18,017 nucleotides of DNA from Allopontixanthobacter sp034376665 (GCF_034376665.1 NZ_JAXMJI010000099.1:1-18017); one strand, 5' to 3'. Positions 7,307 to 14,860 are shown, counted from the first letter of the stretch. Translations and numbers: made by a program. The notes: generated by a model from the sequence alone, not told the origin.

Positions 7307-8886
7307 ATACCCGGCTCACCCGCTGCCCGCGCACGCTCTATAAGGGTCCGTTCGGCGGTGGGAACCGTTCGGTAAGCCAGAATGAGGAGTGCTGTGCCAA
7401 TCGGCGCAGCTACCAGCATCGAGAGCACCCCGATCGACAAGCTTCCAGTCATGGTGGAAACCTGCCCCGCCATATAGGGTCCCAAGGCCAGCCCTACCAG
7501 CGTGGTCGAGAGGAAGAAAGTTGCGGTCGCGGTACCCCGCATCCGCGGCAGAACAAGATCCTGGGTTGTTGCTGCAGCGGCCCCGAGCGCGGAGCTTCCG
7601 AACAGCGAGATGAGGAAATTCAGGAAGTAGAATAGCGCCACGTCCTGCGTCGTGAAGGCAAAGATCAGCGGCACAACCGGCGCAAGCACCCCGAACATGA
7701 TCACCAGTATCCGTCCACCGGGATTGCGTTCACGCAGCCAGTCGGACACCCTCCCTCCGATGATGACGCCCAGAAAACCGCCCAAGGCACCGCCGCCTCC
7801 GATCCAGAAACCAAGGACGGACTTGGAAGCACCGAGCACGCGTTCCGCATAGGGTGCAGCCCAGAACGACACCGAATAGGATGCAAAAGCGACCATTCCG
7901 TACCCGAGAATCGTGTAGAGGAACGCGGGGCTGCCCCAGATCAGCCGGAATGCTGGATAGTCCCGCTGGCGAAGCGAATTGGCCCAGGAAAAGACGGCGT
8001 AATACCCGATGCCGATGGCACCCCATTGCTGGTAACTTCCGGTCGCAGTGCCAATCAGCCAGGCAAGCCCGGCAATCACCACCGCAGCAGCAAGATTTAC
8101 CAGAAACGGCCCCTTTCCGCGCTGCAGGGCAGATATGAGCGTGAACGGAGGGACCACAGCAAACAGCTCGGTTGCAAAACCTCGGAAAGGTCGCTCGATT
8201 TTCGGTTCCGGCAGCCCCTCGATGGCCCCGCGGGCCGGCTCCCGCAAGGTGAACACCCATAGGGCGAGCAGCAGACCAGGAACACCGACCGCCATAAATG
8301 CCGCTTGCCACCCGACCAGTCCGAGCGGACCGCCGCCCGGATAGGCGTTGTTCCAGCCTTCGACAATCAGCCCCCCCAGCATCAGGGAAATGCCCGCGCC
8401 GAGATAAAGTCCGGCGGAATAGATCGCCAGCGCCGTGCCGCGCATCTTCTTGGGGAACCAGTCGGACAGCAGCGAATAGGCCGAGGGGCTGGCCGACGCT
8501 TCGCCGACCCCTACACCGATCCGCGCCGCCGCAAGTTCCAGTCCGTTACGCGCAAAGCCCGAAAAAGCGGTCATTGCGGACCACAGGGCCAGCCCGAGCG
8601 TCATCAATCGAACGCGGTGCCAGCTGTCTGCCAGACGCCCCAGCGGAATACCGAACAGCGCGTAGAAGACACCGAAGGCAGTGCCGTAAAGAAATCCGAG
8701 ATCGGCATCCGTGAGGCCAAGGTCGGCCTTGATGTCGTTTGCCAGGATCGACAGGATATTACGGTCGATGAAATTGAGCATGTACACCAGCACCAGCACG
8801 CTCAGCGCATACCAGCTGTAGGCTGGTGCCTTCTCGGCGATTTTTCCGGTGGTGGCTGCGGCAGTCTCAGTGGGCTGTGTTGGCAT
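7303..8886 (-). CDS. MFS transporter, Spinster-like family
   Basis: A 527-residue membrane transporter. ATG 8886 is preferred over the upstream end of the open frame because it gives a short polar tail (MPTQPTE) before helix 1 at ~24-45. Helix 1 carries YMLNFIDRN (Asp41-Arg42), the loop 2-3 motif is GIPLGRLADSWHRVR (about 79-93), and helix 4 holds ARIGVGVGEASASP (Arg122, Glu129), all typical of Spinster-type MFS proteins. Two extra hydrophobic segments occupy the central loop, so about 14 helices are likely. Relatives are linked to lipid, sugar or drug movement; the substrate here is unknown. The start lies 20 bp inside the 3' end of queC, so the two are probably co-transcribed and coupled. 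Its TAG stop overlaps the sodC stop in CTAG. Confidence 0.9.
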   Translation of the reverse strand: MPTQPTETAAATTGKIAEKAPAYSWYALSVLVLVYMLNFIDRNILSILANDIKADLGLTDADLGFLYGTAFGVFYALFGIPLGRLADSWHRVRLMTLGLALWSAMTAFSGFARNGLELAAARIGVGVGEASASPSAYSLLSDWFPKKMRGTALAIYSAGLYLGAGISLMLGGLIVEGWNNAYPGGGPLGLVGWQAAFMAVGVPGLLLALWVFTLREPARGAIEGLPEPKIERPFRGFATELFAVVPPFTLISALQRGKGPFLVNLAAAVVIAGLAWLIGTATGSYQQWGAIGIGYYAVFSWANSLRQRDYPAFRLIWGSPAFLYTILGYGMVAFASYSVSFWAAPYAERVLGASKSVLGFWIGGGGALGGFLGVIIGGRVSDWLRERNPGGRILVIMFGVLAPVVPLIFAFTTQDVALFYFLNFLISLFGSSALGAAAATTQDLVLPRMRGTATATFFLSTTLVGLALGPYMAGQVSTMTGSLSIGVLSMLVAAPIGTALLILAYRTVPTAERTLIERARAAGEPGI

Positions 8887-9571
8887 ATTCGATCCCGTCT
8901 TGGAGCGCCGCATCGGCGAAGCCTTTTTGGCGCAGGCGGCAGCTGTCACATAATCCGCATGCCTGGCCGTGTTCGGTTGGATTGTAGCAGGACCAGCTCA
9001 TCCCGGGATCGAGCCCCAATCGGCTGGATTCGGCAGCTATGTCCGCTTTGCTCATATATTGCAGCGGGGCATGGATGGTCAGGACCTGCCCTTCTGCCCC
9101 GGCCTTCGTGCCAAGGCGCGCGGTCTCTGCGAAGCTGGCGATGAATTCGGGCCGGCAATCGGGATAGCCGGAATAATCCAGCGCATTGACCCCGATGAAA
9201 ATATCGCTTGCTCCGAGTGTTTCCGCCCACGCAAGCGTGAGCGACAGGAACACCAGATTGCGCGCAGGCACATAGGTGACCGGAATATCCGCAACCACCC
9301 CGCCAATTGGTACGTCGATATCGTCGGTAAGCGCAGAGCCCCCGAAGACACTCAGATCCAGTGCCAATTCAACATGGCGGCTCACCCCCAGATGGGCCGC
9401 AATTCGGCGCGCCGCTTGCAGCTCGATCGAATGGCGTTGGCCGTAATTGATTGTCAGCGCGTTTATCTGGAAGCCGGCCCTCTGCGCCATAGCGGCTGTG
9501 ACCATTGAATCGAGACCGCCCGAAAGCAACACTACCGCTGGCCTTGCCGGTGTTTCGTGATCCGTACCCAT
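8867..9571 (-). CDS. queC: 7-cyano-7-deazaguanine synthase QueC
   Basis: A 234-residue enzyme that uses ATP and ammonia to turn 7-carboxy-7-deazaguanine into preQ0, on the path to queuosine in tRNA. The ATP-pyrophosphatase P-loop is SGGLDS (17-22). Family motifs NYGQRHSIE (42-50), VPARNLVFLSL and LDYSGYPDCRPEF follow, and four zinc cysteines sit near the end (C195, C205, C208, C211). ATG 9571 is chosen; the frame could extend to a TTG at 9607 but that adds only a weak Pro-rich tail. The length is normal. No other queuosine genes (queD, queE, queF) lie in the window. It follows the DUF3617-like gene by 62 bp and overlaps the MFS gene. Confidence 0.95.
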   Translation of the reverse strand: MGTDHETPARPAVVLLSGGLDSMVTAAMAQRAGFQINALTINYGQRHSIELQAARRIAAHLGVSRHVELALDLSVFGGSALTDDIDVPIGGVVADIPVTYVPARNLVFLSLTLAWAETLGASDIFIGVNALDYSGYPDCRPEFIASFAETARLGTKAGAEGQVLTIHAPLQYMSKADIAAESSRLGLDPGMSWSCYNPTEHGQACGLCDSCRLRQKGFADAALQDGIEYANTAH

Positions 9572-9633
9572 TGCCAGTGGGCTAGGCGGTATTGGCACCT
9601 TGGGCAATGGGCAGCAGGGCGGGTTCTACAACT

Positions 9634-10050
9634 TTACCGGCAATTGCCGACCCGGCGAGCCTCGGCCGCGAAATCGAACGCGCGCGAACCGGCTAGACCT
9701 GCGGACTTGATCTGCACCAGACTTGCTGTTTCCTTGCGAATGCTGGTCAGGCCGTAGCCCATCCCCGGGCAGGTATATTGCACGGTCGAGCGTGTGGCCG
9801 TGTCATCGACCACGTACTGGCCGCAGTCGCTGCCGGGATGACGCAGCTGAATCAACTCGCGCCCTGTTCGCAGGCAAATGGAGCGTGTGGGTGTACCGTC
9901 GCGGAACCGCAGTTCCCATTCGCCTGGCAGAAGTTCGCCCAGCATCGTAAGTGACGGCGCCTGCGCCGCAACCGGGGCGAGAAAAAACGCCGCCGGCAAC
10001 AGAGCCAGAAAAGCCTTGGGCCAAAAGCGGTTCGGACCCTTCGCCTTCAT
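9634..10050 (-). CDS. Secreted DUF3617-like protein
   Basis: A 138-residue protein with a clear signal peptide: Lys/Arg-rich MKAKGPNRFWPK, then a hydrophobic core ending PVAAQA at about residue 30. The mature part has four cysteines in the spacing of DUF3617-type periplasmic proteins (SICL, SDCG, YTCPG, terminal GNCR) and an LPGEWELRF opening. The family function is unknown. ATG 10050 is favoured because GGAG lies 8 bp upstream on the coding strand and a TATATA box at 10083-10088 would start transcription just upstream; ATG 10071 and a TTG at 10092 are possible but give an over-long N-terminus. It is transcribed toward queC, 62 bp away. Confidence 0.75.
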   Translation of the reverse strand: MKAKGPNRFWPKAFLALLPAAFFLAPVAAQAPSLTMLGELLPGEWELRFRDGTPTRSICLRTGRELIQLRHPGSDCGQYVVDDTATRSTVQYTCPGMGYGLTSIRKETASLVQIKSAGLAGSRAFDFAAEARRVGNCR

Positions 10051-10082
10051 CGAGGTAACTCCACCCTTCATCACGATCCACC

Positions 10083-10109
10083 TATATACCAAAACGTGAA
10101 CATAGACAA
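10083..10109 (-). promoter_or_regulatory. Possible promoter for the DUF3617-like gene
   Basis: On the minus strand TTGTCT (10104-10109) and TATATA (10083-10088) resemble -35 and -10 boxes, but the spacer is only 15 bp, shorter than the usual 16-18. It lies directly between the hslO stop and the DUF3617-like start, in an AT-rich patch. Transcription from here would begin near 10076. Confidence 0.3.
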
Positions 10110-10126
10110 AACGTTCTTCACGAACG
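10107..10126 (-). terminator. Weak terminator-like hairpin after hslO
   Basis: Reading on the minus strand, CGTTC pairs with GAACG (10122-10126 with 10112-10116) around a 5-base loop and is followed by TTTTG. The stem is only five pairs. Its position, a few bases after the hslO stop, fits a weak terminator. Confidence 0.35.
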
Positions 10127-10134
10127 ATGAACCG

Positions 10135-11028
10135 TTAGGCAAGGATCGGGAATATTTTGGAACAGAAGGCGCAATCCACGCGGATCATGCCGTCACTGTC
10201 GCGCATATGGGCGCGCTCATCTTCGGGAAATCGCCCGATCACGTCCGTATAATGTTCGGCCGAACAGCGGCAACCGCGCACCAGATGCGCCCCGGGTTCA
10301 ACGCGGACTTCATCCTCTTCATGGAACAGCCGCCAGACCAGCGCTTCCAGTGAAAGTTCCCGGTCGACCAATTCGTCATGGCGCGTGCTCCCGGCGAGGA
10401 TCGCGACATGCTCCCACTCCGGATGATCGAGCCTGGCATGGAGGCGCTCGCGGCCTTCCTCGCCATCGGGCAGATGCTGGATCAGGAGACCCCCGGCAAT
10501 GCACCCCTTTGCATCATGGCGCGCACCAACCCTGATCAGCGTCGGCAATTGTTCCGACTGCAGGAAATAGGCCTCGCAAGCCGCCGCCAAGGTCTCCCCC
10601 TCCAGCGGCACGATGCCTTGGTATCGGCCATTTTCGCCCGGCAGATCGAACGTGATCGCAAGGTATCCCTTGCCGAACAGCGCAGCGAGCGAGGGATTCG
10701 CTCCAAGTTCGCCGAACCGCTCGTGGTCGAAATCGACATAGCCGCGCAGTTCACCTGCCCGGTAATCGCACACCAGCAGCTTGACCACGCCCGCTTCGGT
10801 CTGCGCCTGCATCGTCAGCTGCCCCGCATCGTGTTTGAGCAAGCTGCCCAGCAAGGTCGCGAGCACCAGAGCTTCTGCCAGGAGATGGGTTATGGCCGGC
10901 GGATAATCATGTGCCGACAGGATTTCATCGACCACTCCGTCGATACGTACCGCCCGCCCCCGCGCGTCGCGGAACGGCAAGGTGAAATGGAGCAGGCGGT
11001 CAGAATAGGTCTCGGCAGGTTTGGTCAT
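10135..11028 (-). CDS. hslO: Hsp33 redox-regulated chaperone
   Basis: A 297-residue cytoplasmic holdase chaperone activated by oxidative unfolding. The C-terminal redox switch is intact: CxC at C253/C255 and CxxC at C286/C289, which bind zinc in the reduced form and form disulfides on oxidation. The N-terminal domain shows the family's DGVVDEIL, LLGSLLKHDAGQLTMQAQ and VCDYRAGELRGYVDF segments. The start at ATG 11028 gives the usual MTKPAETYSD-type N-terminus; no good Shine-Dalgarno is seen, so translation may depend on the upstream genes. It lies 61 bp after argF on the same strand, the argD-argF-hslO arrangement found in many alphaproteobacteria. Confidence 0.95.
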   Translation of the reverse strand: MTKPAETYSDRLLHFTLPFRDARGRAVRIDGVVDEILSAHDYPPAITHLLAEALVLATLLGSLLKHDAGQLTMQAQTEAGVVKLLVCDYRAGELRGYVDFDHERFGELGANPSLAALFGKGYLAITFDLPGENGRYQGIVPLEGETLAAACEAYFLQSEQLPTLIRVGARHDAKGCIAGGLLIQHLPDGEEGRERLHARLDHPEWEHVAILAGSTRHDELVDRELSLEALVWRLFHEEDEVRVEPGAHLVRGCRCSAEHYTDVIGRFPEDERAHMRDSDGMIRVDCAFCSKIFPILA

Positions 11029-11089
11029 CGCCGGAATATGGTGGCGAGCGGCGCAAAATTAAGGGGGTAAGGCCCCGCCCATCGCTTCG

Positions 11090-12040
11090 TCACAATTTGC
11101 CCAGACTCCACAGCAGGATCGACTTCTGGGCATGAATCCGGTTTTCGGCCTCGTCGAACACTACCGATTGCGGGCTATCGAACACTGCCTGCGTCACTTC
11201 GTCGCCGATATGCGCGGGCAGGCAGTGGAGGAAGCGCGCAGAGGGCTTGGCACGGGCCATCAACGCCGCGTCGACCCGGTAAGGGGCCATTGCGCCGAGT
11301 TTGCTTTCGACATTTTCCTGGCCCATCGAAACCCAGGTATCGGTCATCACGATGTCCGCACCGCTGGCTGCCTCCGCCGAATCCTGCGTCAGGAGGACAC
11401 GCGATCCGCCCGCCCTGGCCATGGCGACGAATTCGGGGTCCGGTTCGAAGCCCGAGGGCGTCGCCACCCGGACGTTGAATTTCATCAGTCCGGCCGCCTC
11501 GAGGACCGAGTGAAGGACATTGTTGCCGTCGCCAAACCAGGCCACCTCAAGCCCCGGTAGGGCCATGCCCTGTTCGATGATTGTCAGCAGGTCGGCCACG
11601 ATCTGGCACGGGTGAGACCGGTCCGTGAGGCCGTTGATGACAGGAACCGAAGCGTAGTGGGCCATTTCCTCGATCTTGGCATGATCGTCCGTTCGCAGCA
11701 TGATGACATCGGACATCCGGCTGAGGACGCGAGCCGTATCGGCGACGCTTTCGCCGCGGCCGAGCTGACTGGTGCCCGCATCCAGAGTCATCGCGCTCCC
11801 GCCCAATTGCCGCATCGCGATGTCGAAACTAGCCCTGGTACGGGTCGAGTTCTTCTCGAACACCATCGCGAGGACATGACCGGCGAGCGGTGCGTCCGGG
11901 TCCGCCTGGCCTTTGGGCCAGGCAGTGCGAGCCGCCTTGCGGTCCTGCGCGTCGTTAAGCATGGCCGCGATCACGTCGCCGCCGGCGTCACTCAGGTCGA
12001 GAAAATGGGGCACGGTTTCAGGCTGCCAACGTGACTTCAT
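11090..12040 (-). CDS. argF: Ornithine carbamoyltransferase
   Basis: A 316-residue enzyme making citrulline from ornithine and carbamoyl phosphate in arginine synthesis. Motifs: STRTR (65-69) for carbamoyl phosphate binding, HPCQ (143-146), DTWVSMGQE (234-242) for ornithine binding, and HCLP (272-275) with the catalytic cysteine. ATG 12040 is chosen because it gives a normal N-terminus (MKSRWQPETVPHFLDLSDAG); the frame continues upstream inside argD only by chance. The start lies 23 bp inside the argD 3' end, so the two are translationally coupled. Length is normal for the anabolic enzyme. Confidence 0.95.
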   Translation of the reverse strand: MKSRWQPETVPHFLDLSDAGGDVIAAMLNDAQDRKAARTAWPKGQADPDAPLAGHVLAMVFEKNSTRTRASFDIAMRQLGGSAMTLDAGTSQLGRGESVADTARVLSRMSDVIMLRTDDHAKIEEMAHYASVPVINGLTDRSHPCQIVADLLTIIEQGMALPGLEVAWFGDGNNVLHSVLEAAGLMKFNVRVATPSGFEPDPEFVAMARAGGSRVLLTQDSAEAASGADIVMTDTWVSMGQENVESKLGAMAPYRVDAALMARAKPSARFLHCLPAHIGDEVTQAVFDSPQSVVFDEAENRIHAQKSILLWSLGKL

Positions 12041-13208
12041 AGCTGGCCGCGCCGGCAGACAGTCTCTCGAAGAATTCGTCGATCTCCGCATCGCCGATAA
12101 CCAGCGGCGGAAGCAGCCTGAGGGTGTTGTCGCCCGCCGCCACGGTCAGCAATTGGTGATTGTCCCGCAGATGGACGAAGAACGGGCGCGGCTCGACCTT
12201 CATTTTAAGGCCCAGCATCAGGCCCTTGCCCCGCACCAGTTCGAACAGATCAGGATAATTGCCGATGAACTGTTCCAGCCGCGTACGGATGCGCTCGCCC
12301 TTCTCGCGCACTTCAGCGAGGAATTCCTCGTTCGCGACCGCATCGAGGACGGCCATCCCGGCGGCCATCGCCAATGGGTTACCGCCGTAGGTCGAACCAT
12401 GCGTTCCGAAGGTCATGCCGCGCGCGGCCTTCTCAGTGGCGAGGCAGGCACCCAGCGGGAATCCGCCGCCGATACCTTTGGCAGTGGCAAGAATGTCGGG
12501 GTCGATGCCGTATTGCTCATGCGCGTAGAAAGTGCCTGTCCGGGCGACCCCGCACTGCACCTCGTCCAGCACCAACATCAAATCATGCTCGTCGGCCAAC
12601 GCCCGAAGGCCTTTGAGGAATTCGTCCGAAGCAGGCCGGATACCGCCCTCGCCCTGAATCGGCTCGACCAGAAAGCCGGCGGTGTTGGGGCCGATCAGCG
12701 CCTTGGCAGCCTCCAGATCGTCGAATTCGCAATATTTGAATCCGGCCAGCAGCGGCAGGAAGCCGTGGTGCATCTTTTCCTGGTTGGAGGCGCTGATGGT
12801 GGCCATTGTCCGGCCATGAAACGCATTCTTGAACGTGATCAGTTCATAGCGTTCCGGATTGCCGTTCGATTGATGATAGGCGCGCGCGGTCTTGATCGCG
12901 CATTCGACCGCTTCGGCACCCGAGTTGGTAAAGAATACCGTATCGGCAAAGGTCAGATCGACCAGGCGCTGTGCCAGTGCCTCGCCCTGCGGGCTGCCGT
13001 ACATATTCGACACATGCATCAGCTTGGCTGCCTGGTTCTGGATCGCGCCGATCAGCCCTTCATGCGAGTGGCCGAGGAGATTGACCGCGATACCACTGGC
13101 GAAATCAAGATAGCGGGTCCCGTCTTCGTCGATCAGATGGCAGTGTTCGCCGCGGACCGGCCGCACACCGCAGCGGGGATAGACAGGCATGAGCGGAGCG
13201 ATGGCCAT
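12018..13208 (-). CDS. argD: Acetylornithine/succinyldiaminopimelate aminotransferase
   Basis: A 396-residue class-III PLP aminotransferase. Lys244 in ATAKGIGGGFPLGA is the PLP Schiff-base lysine, Asp215 in LVLDEVQCG contacts the pyridine nitrogen, and NSGAEA (95-100) binds the phosphate. It uses glutamate to aminate N-acetylglutamate semialdehyde in arginine synthesis; many homologues also serve lysine synthesis. ATG 13208 is chosen for its Shine-Dalgarno (GAGGAAA on the coding strand) and normal N-terminus; the open frame to 13289 runs through a hairpin and is not coding. It is the first gene of the argD-argF-hslO cluster. Assignment as argD rather than a related aminotransferase rests on similarity and context. 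Confidence 0.94.
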   Translation of the reverse strand: MAIAPLMPVYPRCGVRPVRGEHCHLIDEDGTRYLDFASGIAVNLLGHSHEGLIGAIQNQAAKLMHVSNMYGSPQGEALAQRLVDLTFADTVFFTNSGAEAVECAIKTARAYHQSNGNPERYELITFKNAFHGRTMATISASNQEKMHHGFLPLLAGFKYCEFDDLEAAKALIGPNTAGFLVEPIQGEGGIRPASDEFLKGLRALADEHDLMLVLDEVQCGVARTGTFYAHEQYGIDPDILATAKGIGGGFPLGACLATEKAARGMTFGTHGSTYGGNPLAMAAGMAVLDAVANEEFLAEVREKGERIRTRLEQFIGNYPDLFELVRGKGLMLGLKMKVEPRPFFVHLRDNHQLLTVAAGDNTLRLLPPLVIGDAEIDEFFERLSAGAASYEVTLAA

Positions 13209-13256
13209 GGAACGATTTCCTCGAGTTGAACTAACTGATGCTGGATTAGACGTCTG

Positions 13257-13299
13257 AACGACAAATGGCGACCCTTTGGGGGCCGCCATTTGCGTCGTT
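13257..13299. repeat. Long imperfect hairpin between the cold-shock gene and argD
   Basis: AACGAC (13257-13262) plus AAATGGCG (13263-13270) pair with CGCCATTT (13284-13291) and GTCGTT (13294-13299), with a two-base bulge at 13292-13293 and a 13-base loop. Fourteen pairs is well above chance for a 138-bp gap. No T-run follows it on the minus strand, so it is not a classical terminator for the cold-shock gene; it could be a processing or stabilising structure in the argD leader. Confidence 0.55.
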
Positions 13300-13315
13300 T
13301 ATGAAGGAGCAATGA

Positions 13316-13331
13316 TCCGGCACTGGCCGGA
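13316..13331. repeat. Small hairpin after the cold-shock gene stop
   Basis: TCCGGC and GCCGGA form a six-pair stem around ACTG, 16-31 bp downstream of the cold-shock gene's stop on the minus strand. There is no T-run, so its role as terminator is doubtful. Confidence 0.3.
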
Positions 13332-13346
13332 CAGCTTGCGAAGGGG

Positions 13347-14144
13347 TTATTCCTGAACGGGCACAAGATTAACCGCCGAGTGCTTGCCTCGTCGGTCGAC
13401 CTCGAGATCGAATTCGAACCGTTCGCCTTCGTTGATGTTCTGGAGACCCGACCGCTCGACTGCGCTGATGTGCACGAACGCATCAGGCTGTCCGTCGTCG
13501 CGAACCAGAAAGCCGAAGCCTTTCATCGCGTTGAAGAATTTGACCGTACCGGTGGCTTTTTCGCCGGTCAGTTCGCGCTGCGGAGCGCCGCCTGCCGGCC
13601 GTTCGCTGCGTTCGCTGCTGCTGCCGCCACCGCCGTCGGTAACCGGGATGATGTCGCCCACAATCTGGAGATCCTGCGCCGAAATCTTGCCGCCGCGGTC
13701 CACCAGGTTGAATTCGAGCGTCTGACCTTCTGCGAGACCGGCGAGACCGGCGCGCTCGACAGCACTGATGTGGACGAAGGCGTCTTCGCCGCCATCATCC
13801 TGCTGGATGAAGCCGAAGCCCTTTTGCGAGTTGAAAAACTTGACGGTTCCCTTGCCGGTACCGACTACCTGGGCAGGCATGCGACTGAAACCGCCGCCGC
13901 CAGCACCGGCACCTGCGCCGGCACCGCCACGTGGAGCACCGCCGCCGGGGCCGCGGCCACCGCCGCTGAACCGGTCGCCACCCCCGAAACGATCGCCGCC
14001 GCCGCCGCCGAAGCGATCACCGCCGCCATAGCTGTCGCCGCCGAAACCACCCTGAGATTCACCACCGAACGGCGAGAAGCTGTCTTCACCGAAACCATCG
14101 CGCTTATCGCGGCCCCGGCCCCGGCGCCCTTTGTCGTAACCCAT
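13347..14144 (-). CDS. Double cold-shock-domain protein with Gly/Arg-rich N-terminus
   Basis: A 265-residue nucleic-acid-binding protein. Residues ~97-163 and ~196-263 are two cold-shock domains, each with RNP1-like KGFGF and RNP2-like AFVHIS after GTVKFFN. A Gly/Ser-rich linker (170-190) separates them. Residues 1-90 are low-complexity, rich in Gly, Arg, Asp and Phe with repeated GGDRF units, probably disordered. Such proteins bind single-stranded RNA or DNA and act as RNA chaperones. ATG 14144 is chosen because it begins MGYDKGRRGRGRDKRDGF, the start expected for this family in sphingomonads as I recall; upstream codons in the frame look non-coding. AAGG on the coding strand is about 13 bp upstream, a rather long spacing. 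A possible -10 (TATGAT, minus strand) at 14267-14272 would give a leader of about 115 bases, long like other cold-shock mRNAs. Confidence 0.9.
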   Translation of the reverse strand: MGYDKGRRGRGRDKRDGFGEDSFSPFGGESQGGFGGDSYGGGDRFGGGGGDRFGGGDRFSGGGRGPGGGAPRGGAGAGAGAGGGGFSRMPAQVVGTGKGTVKFFNSQKGFGFIQQDDGGEDAFVHISAVERAGLAGLAEGQTLEFNLVDRGGKISAQDLQIVGDIIPVTDGGGGSSSERSERPAGGAPQRELTGEKATGTVKFFNAMKGFGFLVRDDGQPDAFVHISAVERSGLQNINEGERFEFDLEVDRRGKHSAVNLVPVQE

Positions 14145-14422
14145 AATTAAATTCGTACCTTCGTCACGCCGCCCGGTAATCACCATGCCGGAACGCGGAC
14201 GGAAAGCGCACCAGGCATTTGCGGTAGAAGCAGAATCTTGTCTGAATTCCCACCAAACCGACTTCAATCATAGCGCAAATTCTATGCCTGCGCGAACATT
14301 TTAAGTAACGGCATCGGTCAGGGCCGAAAATGTGACATTTTCGCATGGTTTGACAGCCGGTGGGTTGCGCGTTTGCGCCGTCCGGCGCAGGAAAGGTTCC
14401 GTCATTGTACAGGATCCGAACC
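14145..14422. promoter_or_regulatory. Divergent intergenic region between cold-shock and DUF442-type genes
   Basis: These 278 bp separate two divergent genes and hold no credible ORF. Contents: a possible minus-strand -10 (TATGAT, 14267-14272) for the cold-shock gene; an isolated ACATTTT at 14296-14302 repeating half of the palindrome at 14325-14343; a perfect plus-strand TTGACA at 14350-14355 with no good -10 at 17-18 bp; a six-pair hairpin TGCGCC/GGCGCA at 14374-14389 in the plus-strand leader; and AGGAT at 14411-14415 as ribosome binding site for ATG 14423. Confidence 0.45.
14325..14343. promoter_or_regulatory. 19-bp palindrome, candidate operator
   Basis: CGAAAATGT and ACATTTTCG are perfect 9-base inverted arms around a single G. 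A one-base loop cannot form as RNA without losing inner pairs, so this fits a dimeric DNA-binding protein better than a terminator. It is located between divergent genes, immediately upstream of a TTGACA at 14350. The regulator is unknown. Confidence 0.45.
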
Positions 14423-14860
14423 ATGAGCCAGTTCCGCCGCCTTTCCGATTCGGTCATGGCCAGCCCGCAGATCACATTGGAAGATATCGAGGCCGCGCAA
14501 CAACAGGGTGTGAGCCTCATCGTGTGCAATCGGCCCGACGAGGAAGACCCCGGCCAGCTATCCAGCAGCGAAATCCGGGAAGCTGCCGCTGAAAAGAATA
14601 TCGAGTTTGTTCAGATACCGATTTCCGGCGGGAACTTTGGCGATGCCGAAATCGGCGAAATGGCCGATGCGCTGGAATCTGCCGAAGGTCAGGTGCTCGC
14701 CTATTGCCGCACCGGAACCCGGTCCACCCTGCTCTGGGCATTGGCCGAAGCGTCAAAGGGCACCGATCCCGATCTGCTTGCGCGTCAGGCAGCGCTGGCA
14801 GGCTATGATTTGTCGCCGGTTCGCCCGGCGATGGAACAACTGGCCGATCGGGGCGAATAG
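14423..14860 (+). CDS. TIGR01244/DUF442-type sulfurtransferase or phosphatase-like protein
   Basis: A 145-residue cytoplasmic protein resembling the TIGR01244/DUF442 family, which has a phosphatase-like fold. The active loop is AYCRTGTRS with Cys95 and Arg100; CRxGxR is the loop pattern of single-domain rhodaneses, whereas a tyrosine phosphatase would need CX5R. An upstream LIVCNRPDEE (Cys35) is also typical of the family. In relatives this domain is linked to sulfide metabolism or fused to a metallo-beta-lactamase; neither is visible here. ATG 14423 has AGGAT about 8 bp upstream and begins MSQFRRLSDSVMASPQI, a family-like start. The stop is immediately followed by an overlapping GTG for the next gene, so they are coupled. 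Confidence 0.8.
   Translation: MSQFRRLSDSVMASPQITLEDIEAAQQQGVSLIVCNRPDEEDPGQLSSSEIREAAAEKNIEFVQIPISGGNFGDAEIGEMADALESAEGQVLAYCRTGTRSTLLWALAEASKGTDPDLLARQAALAGYDLSPVRPAMEQLADRGE

Noticed and set aside
8305..9144. A 279-codon plus-strand frame across the MFS and queC genes
   Set aside because: It spans two well-supported minus-strand genes and has no recognisable domain or ribosome binding site.
11029..11089. GGGG/CCCC hairpin with a following TTAATTTT between argF and hslO
   Set aside because: The stem has only four pairs; argD-argF-hslO is a typical cluster and a strong terminator there would be unexpected.
11913..13229. A 438-codon open frame antisense to argD
   Set aside because: It is a product of high GC on the opposite strand; argD and argF on the minus strand carry all catalytic motifs.
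13249..13256. AGACGTCT palindrome upstream of argD as an operator
   Set aside because: Eight bases without flanking symmetry is expected by chance in an 18-kb window.
13380..14150. A 256-codon open frame antisense to the cold-shock gene
   Set aside because: Its Ala-rich composition mirrors the Gly/Arg-rich codons on the other strand, it has no recognisable domain, and the minus-strand gene has two clear cold-shock domains.
14350..14378. TTGACA as the -35 box of a plus-strand promoter
   Set aside because: The -35 is perfect, but nothing like a -10 lies 16-18 bp downstream in the GC-rich stretch, so I did not call a promoter.
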